A stretch of 16,472 nt of DNA from Pyrinomonadaceae bacterium (GTDB lineage Bacteria > Acidobacteriota > Blastocatellia > Pyrinomonadales > Pyrinomonadaceae): positions 1 to 16,472 of the forward strand of contig JACMMN010000076.1 in the NCBI GenBank assembly GCA_014379075.1. Reading direction: 5' to 3'. A program made the translations under genes and the position numbers. A model generated the notes under the pieces. It saw only the letters and a program-made list of their open reading frames with translations. It searched no databases and was not told the origin of the DNA. Shown piece by piece: positions 1 through 6,573 of the stretch (within the stretch, counting starts at the first letter, position 1; each line of letters starts with the position of its first letter).

Positions 1-2
1 GT

Positions 3-38
3 GATGGTACCCACAAGCCGGATCTATTCGGTTTTTAG
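3..38 (+). CDS. possible 3' end of an upstream gene (partial)
   Basis: Reading from position 3 gives eleven codons (DGTHKPDLFGF) followed by TAG at 36-38. A strong plus-strand terminator follows about 33 bases later, so a plus-strand gene probably ends in this stretch. The frame is not certain: the frame from position 1 also stays open until TAG at 52-54. The fragment is too short to assign a family or function. Confidence 0.25.
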   Translation, partial: DGTHKPDLFGF

Positions 39-71
39 CGTAATAAATCCGTAGGGATATTTAAAGGAAAA

Positions 72-109
72 AGGACAAAGTTCGCTACGGGCTTTGTCCT
101 CTTTTTTTT
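72..109 (+). terminator. Rho-independent terminator
   Basis: AGGACAAAG (72-80) pairs perfectly with CTTTGTCCT (92-100) across an 11-base loop, and eight T residues follow at 102-109. This is a textbook intrinsic terminator for a plus-strand transcript arriving from the left. The minus-strand side has only an interrupted T-run (TTTTTCCTTT), so activity in that direction would be weaker. Confidence 0.9.
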
Positions 110-327
110 AAAAATACTGTAGGTCCTCATACGTTATAGATGTCATAGTTCGATACAATCTCAGGCTCGAAGCAATACAATTTTAGCCGCTCCTTAAAAA
201 AGAATTTGCAACTTAAAATTGTAAGCCCAGCAAATACAATCGTTTTATGAGCGGTATGAGTATTGCACTACAAAAGGAAAACGCTCATTAGATTCTACAA
301 TGCTTGCGTTGATTGATTCATTTAGAT
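110..327 (+). other. AT-rich leader region with inverted and direct repeats
   Basis: I see no credible gene here. The stretch holds two inverted repeats: TACAATTTTA (176-185) with TAAAATTGTA (214-223), and ATGAGCG (247-253) with CGCTCAT (282-288). Each pair is separated by 28 bases. The heptamer ATACAAT occurs at 153-159, 175-181 and 234-240, and CTACAAT at 295-301. The promoter of the downstream membrane-protein operon should lie here, but I could not pair any TACAAT with a good -35 at normal spacing. The best is TTAAAA (213-218), 16 bases, TACAAT (235-240), which is weak. The repeats may be operator sites; that is inference. Confidence 0.35.
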
Positions 328-333
328 AAGGAG
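328..333 (+). promoter_or_regulatory. Shine-Dalgarno site of the first operon gene
   Basis: AAGGAG lies eight bases before the ATG at 342, an ideal position. It fixes that ATG as the start and marks the gene as strongly translated, unlike most other genes in this window. Confidence 0.85.
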
Positions 334-341
334 TAAAGAAC

Positions 342-974
342 ATGGAAGATCAAAAAGATAAAGTATCGCAAGGAATTTCGTCGGCCGGCGGTTTTGCAGG
401 AGAGGAAAAAAGCGGAACCGGCGGTGCGGCTTCTGCCGCACAGATGAAAAGAGAGGTTTCAACGCCGCAAACGTTTGGTTCGGACAGACCGGAGCCGGCC
501 GGTGATGCCGGAAAAAGTTTTATCGATCAGGCAAAGGACACAGCCGGCCAGGCTTTTGATGCAGTTGCTGAAAAGGCGACAACAAACTTGGACGAGCGGA
601 AAACCACCTTGTCGGGCGGTTTATCAACGGTGGCAGACAGCGTTAGAAAGGTCGGGGAAAACCTGCACGGGTCGGAAGATCAAACCGGGCTTCCGAAATT
701 TGCCGCAAAATACACTGATACCGCAGCAGAAAAGATCGAACAGGCCGCGAAGTACTTTGAAACTAAAGATGTTAAAGACATGTACGTCGACGTTGAGAAC
801 TTTGCCAGAAAGAATCCGGCGATCTTTGTCGGCGGTGCGTTTATTCTGGGAATGCTCGCCGCTCGTTTCATTAAGAGTTCGAGTCCTAAACATTTGACGG
901 CGGCGGCAGGAGCCCACTTCGGTTCGGAATCTTTCCGCAGCGACGAAACTAAATCGACGGCGGGCGTACTTTAG
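342..974 (+). CDS. single-TM membrane protein with glycine-zipper-type anchor, unknown function
   Basis: A 210-residue protein that I cannot assign to a named family. Residues 1-55 are low-complexity and rich in Gly, Ala, Ser and charged residues. Residues 57-140 read as amphipathic helix with an Ala/Lys/Glu/Asp pattern. A hydrophobic segment lies at 159-177, directly after ARKNP (155-159). A short polar tail follows. The 'charged residues, N-P, small-residue-rich TM' arrangement resembles the C-terminal anchor of DUF883/ElaB-YqjD proteins and recurs twice in the DUF3618 gene downstream. The start is set by AAGGAG at 328-333. Only 17 bases separate it from the next gene, so it is the first gene of a three-gene operon. 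It is probably an inner-membrane-anchored helical protein of envelope maintenance or stress; this is inferred from its neighbours and from no catalytic motif. That it is a real gene is near certain. Confidence 0.85.
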   Translation: MEDQKDKVSQGISSAGGFAGEEKSGTGGAASAAQMKREVSTPQTFGSDRPEPAGDAGKSFIDQAKDTAGQAFDAVAEKATTNLDERKTTLSGGLSTVADSVRKVGENLHGSEDQTGLPKFAAKYTDTAAEKIEQAAKYFETKDVKDMYVDVENFARKNPAIFVGGAFILGMLAARFIKSSSPKHLTAAAGAHFGSESFRSDETKSTAGVL

Positions 975-981
975 GTCCATC

Positions 982-989
982 GGGAGGGG
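982..989 (+). promoter_or_regulatory. Shine-Dalgarno site of the holin-superfamily-like gene
   Basis: GGGAGGGG ends two bases before ATG 992. Its GGAGG core at 983-987 leaves a four-base spacer, slightly short but strong in composition. It supports 992 over the in-frame ATG codons at residues 6 and 8. Confidence 0.7.
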
Positions 990-991
990 TT

Positions 992-1399
992 ATGGCACAA
1001 CAAAGCATGGTAATGGCAAAAGAGGAGCCAAGCCTGGGCGATCTGTTCTCCAGTCTGGCCGCTGAAACTGGAACGCTTGTGCGGCAAGAGGTCGCCCTTG
1101 CCCAGGTTGAACTAACGGAAAAGGCGGCAACCGTTGGTAAGAATGTAGGATATCTGGTGATCGGAGGAGCAGTCGGCTACGCCGCTCTCCTCGTAGTGCT
1201 CGCCTCGTTTGTAATAGTTTTAGCGAATTTCATACCGCTCTGGATAGCGGCACTTTTGATAGGTGCGGCCGTCGGTATTATCTCGTTCTTTCTAATTACG
1301 TCGGCCCTGGCCGAGCTTAAAAAGATCGACCTGACACCCCGTGAAACCGTGGAATCGATCAAGGAGGATGCACAATGGCTGAAAAATCAAGTGAATTAA
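992..1399 (+). CDS. phage holin family (holin superfamily III / DUF1469-type) membrane protein
   Basis: This 135-residue protein has the layout of the PF07332-type family. An N-terminal helix carries SLGDLFSSLAAET (residues 14-26) and LVRQEVALAQVEL (29-41). Two TM segments at about 53-77 and 82-105 follow. The C-terminal tail has the family's TPRETVESIKEDAQWLK pattern (115-131). Despite the name, proteins of this kind are chromosomal in many bacteria and commonly sit beside DUF3618 genes, as here. A role in envelope structure or stress is likely but the molecular function is not known to me. Its 3' end overlaps the next gene by 25 bases, and the codons for KED in the conserved tail also form the next gene's ribosome-binding site, so the two are probably translationally coupled. 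I see no phage genes nearby and do not regard it as a lysis protein. Confidence 0.85.
   Translation: MAQQSMVMAKEEPSLGDLFSSLAAETGTLVRQEVALAQVELTEKAATVGKNVGYLVIGGAVGYAALLVVLASFVIVLANFIPLWIAALLIGAAVGIISFFLITSALAELKKIDLTPRETVESIKEDAQWLKNQVN
1361..1367 (+). promoter_or_regulatory. Shine-Dalgarno site of the DUF3618 gene, inside the upstream coding region
   Basis: AAGGAGG lies seven bases before ATG 1375. The same bases encode Lys-Glu of the IKED motif in the preceding gene. It fixes the start of the DUF3618 gene despite the 25-base overlap. Confidence 0.85.
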
Positions 1400-2370
1400 A
1401 CGATATAAATGGATTGGATCCGGTTTCTCCGACAGCGGGCGCAGGCACTGATTCGTTTATCGAAAAGTATTCCGATCCAGACCCGGAAAACGAATTGGTT
1501 CGGTTTGATAAGGATAGGGACAATGACGATGCTTCAGAAAGGACGGAACTCATTAAGGCTCAGATCGAAGAAACACGATCCAATATGGGCGAAACGATCG
1601 ATGCTATCCAGGACAGACTGAGTTTCTCGAACATTTCGGAGCAGGTTTCGGAACAGGTCAGCAACGCGATCGATACGGCTAAGGATTCCGTTTACGACGC
1701 AACAATTGGAAAGGTGGCAGATTATATGAAAAACGCAGGTAACGAAATTTCACGATCTTCGATAGTAACGACAGCGCGGGAAAACCCGCTTCCGTTCGTT
1801 TTAATAGGACTAGGCGCGGGCCTTCTCGCCTATAACACTCTTGGTAAAAAGCAGCGTCGATCTCCTGGAGGTTATCGCGCCGACTATAGAGCCCGAACAG
1901 ATTATCCGGCGACGCTTCCGGACAGATCGGGCACGTCAATTCTGACATCGGCGCAGGAAAAGATCCGCGGAGTCAAAGACAGCGTGTCAGGTGTTGCCGA
2001 GAGGGCTTATGAAGGCGTTTCGGGTGCAGCCGGCAACGCATATTCCGGGGCTGGTGATCTGGCGAACCGGGCCTACGAAAAAGCCGGTGAATTCGGAACC
2101 AGGGCACAGGAAACCTACAGCGAGTATCTGGAAGAGAAACCGTGGGCTATAGGGGCTGTTGCCCTGGTGGCAGGGGCGGCCGTCGGACTGGCAATTCCCT
2201 CAACACGCTATGAAGGCGAATTGATGGGCGAAGCTCGTTATAATCTGATGGCAAAGGCGCAGGATACAGCCAGCGATTTCGTCGATAAAGCAAAAAACGC
2301 GGCGACCGAAGCCGGACGTACGATCGCCGAGGAAACAAAGTCGATCGCACAGGAAACTTTTAATAATTAG
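1375..2370 (+). CDS. DUF3618 domain protein with two TM segments and LEA/apolipoprotein-like helices
   Basis: A 331-residue protein. The first 55 residues are acidic and probably disordered. Residues 57-85 carry the DUF3618 signature: ELIKAQIEETRSNMGETIDA, then IQDRL. A helical stretch (88-128) leads to a first TM at about 138-154, preceded by ARENP. The middle (190-250) is a Gly/Ala/Tyr-rich amphipathic region with repeated AYEG/AYSG/AYEK units. A second TM (257-274) follows EEKPW. The tail (290-331) is Ala/Lys/Glu/Thr-rich helix resembling LEA or apolipoprotein repeats. Both 'NP/KPW plus small-residue TM' units resemble DUF883/ElaB anchors. It is the last gene of the three-gene operon. DUF3618 proteins usually have a single anchor and are shorter, so the long two-anchor form is unusual. 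Function is unknown; envelope support or stress protection is inference. Confidence 0.85.
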   Translation: MAEKSSELNDINGLDPVSPTAGAGTDSFIEKYSDPDPENELVRFDKDRDNDDASERTELIKAQIEETRSNMGETIDAIQDRLSFSNISEQVSEQVSNAIDTAKDSVYDATIGKVADYMKNAGNEISRSSIVTTARENPLPFVLIGLGAGLLAYNTLGKKQRRSPGGYRADYRARTDYPATLPDRSGTSILTSAQEKIRGVKDSVSGVAERAYEGVSGAAGNAYSGAGDLANRAYEKAGEFGTRAQETYSEYLEEKPWAIGAVALVAGAAVGLAIPSTRYEGELMGEARYNLMAKAQDTASDFVDKAKNAATEAGRTIAEETKSIAQETFNN

Positions 2371-2383
2371 TAATTAGTCGTGT

Positions 2384-2430
2384 GGGTTCGGAGTTCGGAG
2401 CGATACCTTTGTGCACTGAATTTCGAACCC
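2384..2430. terminator. possible hairpin between convergent genes
   Basis: GGGTTCG (2384-2390) pairs with CGAACCC (2424-2430), and G-T/A-T pairs could extend the stem by three. It lies between the convergent DUF3618 and mazF-like stop codons, where a shared terminator is expected. The 33-base loop and the lack of a T-run on either strand make it weak as an intrinsic terminator. Confidence 0.35.
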
Positions 2431-2432
2431 GA

Positions 2433-2753
2433 CTATTGCGCAAAGAGTTCCTGCAGCCTCTCAAGCAGAGTTACACGGGCCGATCTTTCAATTTCGCCGA
2501 TCTTTTTGACCAAAAGATTCTTATCGACCGCACGCATTTGGTCAAGAACGATAAAACGCTGATTATTAAGAAATTCTATCGGCACACGTGTAGGATATTG
2601 GAGTTTGGTAGACCCTATCGGGGCTATGATCACGGTCTCCAGGTTTCGGTTCACCTCATCGGGCGATATCACCACGCACGGCCTGGTATTCTTGGCGTCT
2701 TTAGACGGATGCGGATCGAGATTGACGAGATAAACTTCAAACCGGCTTACCAT
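2433..2753 (-). CDS. mazF: MazF/PemK-family toxin (endoribonuclease)
   Basis: This 106-residue protein is full length for the MazF/PemK family, whose members are ribosome-independent, sequence-specific mRNA endonucleases held inactive by a cognate antitoxin. Typical features are RFEVYLVNLDP (residues 4-14), KNTRPCVVISPDE (21-33, with the probable catalytic Arg24), VIIAPIGST (41-49, with a candidate catalytic Thr49), YPTRVPIEF (53-61) and FIVLDQMRAVDK. The ATG at 2753 is chosen because AAGGAG lies five bases upstream. An in-frame GTG at 2759 would overlap that site and is unlikely. Its start overlaps the antitoxin stop by seven bases (ATGGTAA), the usual coupled arrangement. It lies in antitoxin-toxin order downstream of a promoter with a palindrome, which suggests autoregulation. 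The target sequence cannot be told from the protein. Confidence 0.93.
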   Translation of the reverse strand: MVSRFEVYLVNLDPHPSKDAKNTRPCVVISPDEVNRNLETVIIAPIGSTKLQYPTRVPIEFLNNQRFIVLDQMRAVDKNLLVKKIGEIERSARVTLLERLQELFAQ

Positions 2754-2995
2754 TGCCACTCCTTTTTCTCGAATTCCGTTTGCAAACCTTTATCCATCGG
2801 CACATCGTCATCGCTATCCGCCATCGACTTAAACATAGCGTCCCAATTCCCTCGGGGCTTATGAATATTACGGATCAAAATACCGCCATTAAAGACTTCG
2901 AGTTCAACCTCGCCGGCAAGCCTGGTTTCCTCCAGCAGCACCTTTGGAATTCTTATCCCCTGCGAGTTACCTATTTGGATGATTTGGGCCTTCAT
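2747..2995 (-). CDS. mazE: MazE/AbrB-type antitoxin
   Basis: An 82-residue protein with an N-terminal SpoVT/AbrB swapped-hairpin DNA-binding domain: MKAQIIQIGNSQGIRIPK (1-18) and a second strand at about 30-43 (VELEVFNGGILIRN). The C-terminal tail (about 45-82) is acidic and Trp-containing (GNWDAMF, DSDDDVP, KKEWQW), as expected for the flexible part that plugs the toxin. It should neutralise the adjacent MazF-like toxin and repress the pair's promoter. The start at 2995 fits the family's first residues. The frame stays open upstream to a GTG at 3049, but that extension would cover the promoter and does not look like AbrB sequence. No Shine-Dalgarno site precedes the ATG, and the predicted transcription start falls on it, so a leaderless mRNA is likely. 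Confidence 0.92.
   Translation of the reverse strand: MKAQIIQIGNSQGIRIPKVLLEETRLAGEVELEVFNGGILIRNIHKPRGNWDAMFKSMADSDDDVPMDKGLQTEFEKKEWQW
2759..2764 (-). promoter_or_regulatory. Shine-Dalgarno site that fixes the toxin start
   Basis: On the minus strand AAGGAG is followed by five bases and the ATG at 2753. It lies inside the antitoxin's last codons and excludes the upstream GTG at 2759, which would sit within the site. Confidence 0.8.
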
Positions 2996-3030
2996 AATTA
3001 CATAGTAATTACACCGCGAAAAATGGTCAA
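2995..3030 (-). promoter_or_regulatory. mazEF promoter with palindromic operator over the -10; predicted leaderless start
   Basis: Read on the minus strand, TTGACC (3025-3030) is followed by a 17-base spacer and TACTAT (3002-3007). Only six bases (GTAATT) then precede the antitoxin ATG at 2995, so the expected transcription start falls on the A of the start codon. A perfect interrupted palindrome, TAATTAC-ATA-GTAATTA (2995-3011), covers the -10 and the start codon. A toxin-antitoxin repressor bound there would block RNA polymerase directly. The hexamers, spacing and palindrome are seen in the sequence; the regulatory role is inferred from how AbrB-type antitoxins generally act. Confidence 0.7.
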
Positions 3031-3105
3031 CTCTATATTTTGAGTTCACGCTTCAGTAGTTTTCAAATTAGGCAACGAAACACGCTTAAGTGTTAACTCA
3101 TAACT

Positions 3106-4389
3106 TTACCCGATCTTTTCAAGTCCGTTCATATACTGGTGAAGAACCTCCGGTAAGAGGATCGACCCGTCTTCCTGTTGATAGTTTTCGAGTATCGCTA
3201 TCCAAGTTCTGCCGACCGCAAGGCCGGAGCCATTGAGCGTATGAGCAAACTCCGGCTTTTCGCCGCCGCCGCGTCGAAAACGGAGATTCATGCGTCGGGC
3301 CTGAAAATCTCCGCAATTCGAGCAGCTTGATATTTCGCGGTATGTTTTCTGGCTCGGGATCCAGACTTCTATATCGTAAGTTTTCACCGCACCAAAACCC
3401 ATATCGCCGGTGGATAAAATAACCGTTCGGTAAGGCAATCCAAGAAGCTGCAAGATGCGTTCGGCATTGGCGGTCAGTTTTTCATGTTCTTCGGCCGAGT
3501 TCTCGGGCAAACTCAATTTTACAAGCTCGACCTTTTCAAACTGATGCTGCCTGATAAGCCCGCGCGTGTCACGCCCGTAGCTTCCCGCTTCGCTGCGAAA
3601 ACAAGGCGTGTAAGCTGCGTAATTTTTCGGCAGATCCTTCGCATCTAGAATTTCTCCGGCATGATAATTGGTGACCGGCACTTCAGCGGTCGGGATCAAA
3701 GCAAGCCCCCGTTCGTCATTCAGAAAAAACAGGTCATCCTCAAATTTGGGCAATTGGTTCGTACCGAAAAGGCTTTGCCGGTTGACGATGAACGGCGGCA
3801 AGGTTTCGCTGTAGCCATGCTCGGTCGTGTGAACATCGAGCATAAAATTCACCAAACCCCGTTCCAGGCGCGCTCCCGCACCATTCAATATCGCGAAACG
3901 TGACCCGGTGATCTTGGTCGCCCGTTCGAGATCGAGAATTCCAAGAGCCTCACCAAGATCTACGTGATCTTTAGGTTCAAAAGTGAAATCCTTCGGCTCA
4001 CTCCATTTTCGAACTTCGACATTCGACGTTTCATCCTTTCCGACCGGAACGCCGGTCGCTGGAATATTCGGCAAATGCGAGAGAAGTCCGTGCATCGCCG
4101 TTTCGGCTTCGTCACGACGTTTTTCAAGCTCCGCCTGTTTGTCCTTTAATCCGGCAACTTCAGCCTTCTTGGTTTCGGCTTCGTCTTTTTTTCCGGCCTG
4201 GACAAGGGCCCCGATCTCTTTGCTGGCGGCATTCCGTATCTGATTTATTCTGTCACCCTCGCCGATCACACTCCGGCGTTCCGTGTCGAGCGCGAGAAAT
4301 TTATCGAGGGCCTCGGTGGGAAAATTACGGTTCACGAGTGCGGATCTGACCGTTTCCAGATTTTCTCTTACAAAATTTAGGTCCAACAT
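3106..4389 (-). CDS. serS: seryl-tRNA synthetase (class II)
   Basis: A 427-residue enzyme, the normal bacterial length, which charges tRNA-Ser (and tRNA-Sec where present) with serine using ATP in the cytoplasm. Residues 1-110 form the N-terminal helical coiled-coil arm that grips the tRNA's long variable arm, rich in Lys/Glu/Ala (65-100). The catalytic core has TAEVP (234-238), motif 2 with PCFRSEAGSYGRDTRGLIRQ (262-281) followed by HQFEKVE, and motif 3 around LNGSGLAVGRTWIAILENYQ (385-404). The SSCSNCGDFQARR segment (354-366) is also typical. All expected catalytic segments are present. The start MLDLNFVREN is canonical. No Shine-Dalgarno site precedes it and I found no convincing promoter in the 117 bases it shares with the divergent galU. 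The mazEF pair lies downstream in the same direction with its own promoter. Confidence 0.98.
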   Translation of the reverse strand: MLDLNFVRENLETVRSALVNRNFPTEALDKFLALDTERRSVIGEGDRINQIRNAASKEIGALVQAGKKDEAETKKAEVAGLKDKQAELEKRRDEAETAMHGLLSHLPNIPATGVPVGKDETSNVEVRKWSEPKDFTFEPKDHVDLGEALGILDLERATKITGSRFAILNGAGARLERGLVNFMLDVHTTEHGYSETLPPFIVNRQSLFGTNQLPKFEDDLFFLNDERGLALIPTAEVPVTNYHAGEILDAKDLPKNYAAYTPCFRSEAGSYGRDTRGLIRQHQFEKVELVKLSLPENSAEEHEKLTANAERILQLLGLPYRTVILSTGDMGFGAVKTYDIEVWIPSQKTYREISSCSNCGDFQARRMNLRFRRGGGEKPEFAHTLNGSGLAVGRTWIAILENYQQEDGSILLPEVLHQYMNGLEKIG

Positions 4390-4428
4390 AAAAGTTTGTC
4401 AGCGGTCGTTTTCAGAGCCTTCGAAGAT

Positions 4429-4457
4429 TTGTTTATGAGCCATTTTTAGCCTAAAAT
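4429..4457 (+). promoter_or_regulatory. candidate galU promoter
   Basis: TTGTTT (4429-4434), a 17-base spacer and TAAAAT (4452-4457) give an acceptable sigma-70-type promoter, with a leader of about 43 bases to the galU ATG. The -35 matches consensus only in its TTG, so this is tentative. Confidence 0.35.
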
Positions 4458-4506
4458 TCATAAGTTCGTCTTAGCCGAAAGACTAGACGAATTTAACAAA
4501 CTTGCT

Positions 4507-5379
4507 ATGTCAAACAAAGTTCGCAAAGCCGTTTTTCCCGCTGCCGGCCTGGGCACACGTTTTCTACCGGCGACAAAGGCTTCGCCGAAGGAAATGCTTC
4601 CTTTGGTCGACAAGCCGCTAATTCAGTACTCGGTCGAAGAAGCGGTCGCATCGGGGATCGAATCCATCCTTATTATTACCGGCCGCGATAAAAGTGCGAT
4701 CGAGAATCATTTTGACATATCCTTCGAACTCGAACATCTCCTAAAAGAAAAGGGCAATATTGCGATGTTCGAAGCTGTCCGGGCTATCTCAGACATCGCC
4801 AAGATAAGCTATACCCGCCAGAAACAGGCGCTTGGCCTGGGCCACGCGATCTATCAGGCAAAAGACTTTGTCGGCGACGAGCCGTTCGCTGCACTGCTCG
4901 CCGACGACATCGTCGATGCCGAGAAACCCGCACTCAGGCAGATGATCGAGGTCTTCGATAAATATCAGGCTCCCGTGATCGCTACAATGCAAATAGCGGG
5001 CGAAGCCATCTCGCGGTTCGGGGTGATCGATGCCGAAGAGATCGAGCCGGGTGTTTTTCTCGTCAAGGATATGGTAGAAAAGCCTGCATATGCCGACGCT
5101 CCATCCGATCTTGCCATTATCGGCCGTTACATCTTTACGCCGGATATTTTCGAAGCGATCGAGCAGACAAAACCGGGTTCGGGCGGCGAGATACAGATCA
5201 CCGATGCAATGCGGCTCCTGCTAAAGAAACGCCCATTTTATGCCGTAAAGCTTAACGGCACACGTCATGACGCGGGCGACAAGCTGGGATTTCTGATCGC
5301 AACCGTCGAATTCGCTCTAAAACGCGACGATCTTGCCGGTGAGTTTCGGGAGTATCTAAGATCATTAAAGCTGGACTAG
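4507..5379 (+). CDS. galU: UTP-glucose-1-phosphate uridylyltransferase
   Basis: A 290-residue cytoplasmic nucleotidyltransferase that makes UDP-glucose from glucose-1-phosphate and UTP, supplying polysaccharide and glycolipid synthesis and galactose metabolism. The N-terminal nucleotide-binding signature FPAAGLGTRFLPATKASPKE (residues 10-29) is intact. ALLADDIVD (129-137) carries the metal-binding Asp. VEKP (190-193), GGEIQITDAM (226-235) and DAGDKLGFL (255-263) are the other standard blocks. Length matches the bacterial GalU family, which is distinct from RmlA and GlmU. The start is the ATG that opens MSNKVRKAVFPAAG; no Shine-Dalgarno site is evident. Its TAG stop is formed by the same CTAG (5376-5379) that provides the stop of the convergent MFS gene, so no intergenic space is left for a terminator. 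Confidence 0.97.
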   Translation: MSNKVRKAVFPAAGLGTRFLPATKASPKEMLPLVDKPLIQYSVEEAVASGIESILIITGRDKSAIENHFDISFELEHLLKEKGNIAMFEAVRAISDIAKISYTRQKQALGLGHAIYQAKDFVGDEPFAALLADDIVDAEKPALRQMIEVFDKYQAPVIATMQIAGEAISRFGVIDAEEIEPGVFLVKDMVEKPAYADAPSDLAIIGRYIFTPDIFEAIEQTKPGSGGEIQITDAMRLLLKKRPFYAVKLNGTRHDAGDKLGFLIATVEFALKRDDLAGEFREYLRSLKLD

Positions 5380-6557
5380 ATTGGTTCTGGTTCGTTTCGC
5401 AAACTTAGGACCACTTGCAAAACGATAAGGACAACGACGCTTATCAGCAAGACGAACATTCCTGCTCTCAAATCGCCGAATTGATTTGATAATAACCCGA
5501 TCAGCCAAGTGACAGAGGCGGCGCCCAGCGTACCGCAGATAAAAAGCGGGGTCGCCCGATGTGTCGAACCGGCACCGAAAATGTTGTAAAACCGAGCAAC
5601 ATTGGTTGGGAAGATCCACGAGGTGCCAAAACCAGCGACCGCCGCCCCGATCGACAAAACGCTTACACTCCCGGCAGAAAGCGAGATGATCATACCAATC
5701 GCAATAATAGAAAGCCCGACCATGAGCATTTTATTCTCATTCAAAAATCGAAAAAGCGCCGGGGCGACCCCGCGGCCGATCACGAAGAACAAAAAGTACA
5801 AGAGTGTCGGCGAGAAAAACATGGAAACGGGCCGATGCTCGATCCGGTCGGAATACGTTGTCAGCCAGCCGATCATTCCGCCCTCGAATCCGACATGTAT
5901 AAATCCAAAAAGTGCGATTCCCCAGGCTATCGGCGTTCTCCATATCGGCTTGCTCTCATGGGCGTGTAATACTGGTTCCTTCTGAGATTCAGGTTCCGTC
6001 TGTTTAGGCAGGAACACCAGGAAAAGACCGGACGCAGAGATCAAGGCCGCCAAAATCATTGTCGAGTAAAAAATGCTGGTTTGGCCGCTAAAAAGGTCGA
6101 CGAATGGCTTGCAGATGATCGCTCCGACACCCCAAAAGAAATTGAGAAAACTCAGTGCAGCTCCGGGCCGGGCAGAATTCATCGACAATATCAACATATT
6201 TACTGACGGAAGCGTCAATCCTATACCCAAGCCGTTCATAAAAAATCCGGCCAGGCAAACCCCGAAAGAATCGACGTTCATCAGGATCACACCGATTGCC
6301 ATAGAAAAACATCCGATCATCGTCGCCAAGAGAAACTTATTGTGCTTGCCGAACTGACTAGTCAGAAAAGTTCCCAAAAGTGAGCCCGAGAATTGCGTCG
6401 GGAAAAGATAGCTGAGCTGGAGGTCATTTAACGAGAAATGCTTTGCGAGGATCGGCAGGACCTGTCCTATCAGGACGGTTGCAACGCCCGAAAAAAGAAA
6501 TACGGCATGAAGCAGTATCTTTGTCGGTTTATCGTCGAATGTTTTTGACTGCTCCAT
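5376..6557 (-). CDS. MFS transporter, resembling the FHS (fucose/glucose:H+ symporter) group
   Basis: A 393-residue integral inner-membrane protein with about twelve hydrophobic segments in two halves, joined by a charged cytoplasmic loop (about 184-205, PKQTEPESQKEPVLHAHESK). The N half has SYLFPTQFSGSLLGTF (49-64) and GLGIGLTLPSVNMLI (109-123), and then LNFFWGVGAIICKPF (138-152). The LPS-N and NFFWGVGA patterns resemble FHS-type sugar:proton symporters such as GlcP/FucP. The C half has FEGGMIGWLTTYSDR (224-238). A sugar is the likely substrate by family resemblance only; specificity cannot be read here. It begins 16 bases after the lolC-like gene and is probably co-transcribed with it. No Shine-Dalgarno site is seen. 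Its TAG stop shares CTAG with galU on the other strand. Confidence 0.85.
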   Translation of the reverse strand: MEQSKTFDDKPTKILLHAVFLFSGVATVLIGQVLPILAKHFSLNDLQLSYLFPTQFSGSLLGTFLTSQFGKHNKFLLATMIGCFSMAIGVILMNVDSFGVCLAGFFMNGLGIGLTLPSVNMLILSMNSARPGAALSFLNFFWGVGAIICKPFVDLFSGQTSIFYSTMILAALISASGLFLVFLPKQTEPESQKEPVLHAHESKPIWRTPIAWGIALFGFIHVGFEGGMIGWLTTYSDRIEHRPVSMFFSPTLLYFLFFVIGRGVAPALFRFLNENKMLMVGLSIIAIGMIISLSAGSVSVLSIGAAVAGFGTSWIFPTNVARFYNIFGAGSTHRATPLFICGTLGAASVTWLIGLLSNQFGDLRAGMFVLLISVVVLIVLQVVLSLRNEPEPI

Positions 6558-6573
6558 AATAATTGTTGCCGGA

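Noticed and set aside
475..980. Alternative frames over the first operon gene (475-897 plus, 624-980 minus)
   Set aside because: The gene at 342-974 has an ideal Shine-Dalgarno site and a sensible TM protein; the alternatives are Arg-rich shadows.
992..1399. Prophage or lysis cassette suggested by the holin family name
   Set aside because: No endolysin, structural or integrase gene is near, and this family is commonly chromosomal next to DUF3618 genes.
2382..2864. 160-codon plus-strand frame opposite the toxin-antitoxin genes
   Set aside because: It is antisense to two clear family members with coupled starts, and its product resembles nothing I know.
2747..3049. Longer antitoxin starting at GTG 3049
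   Set aside because: The extra 18 residues are not AbrB-like and the DNA there holds the promoter and palindrome.
3079..3094. Hairpin AACAC-GCTTAA-GTGTT after serS as a terminator
   Set aside because: The stem is only five pairs and no T-run follows on either strand.
4469..4484. Small hairpin GTCTT-AGCCGA-AAGAC between serS and galU
   Set aside because: It is short, has no T-run and no link to a start site; chance is sufficient.
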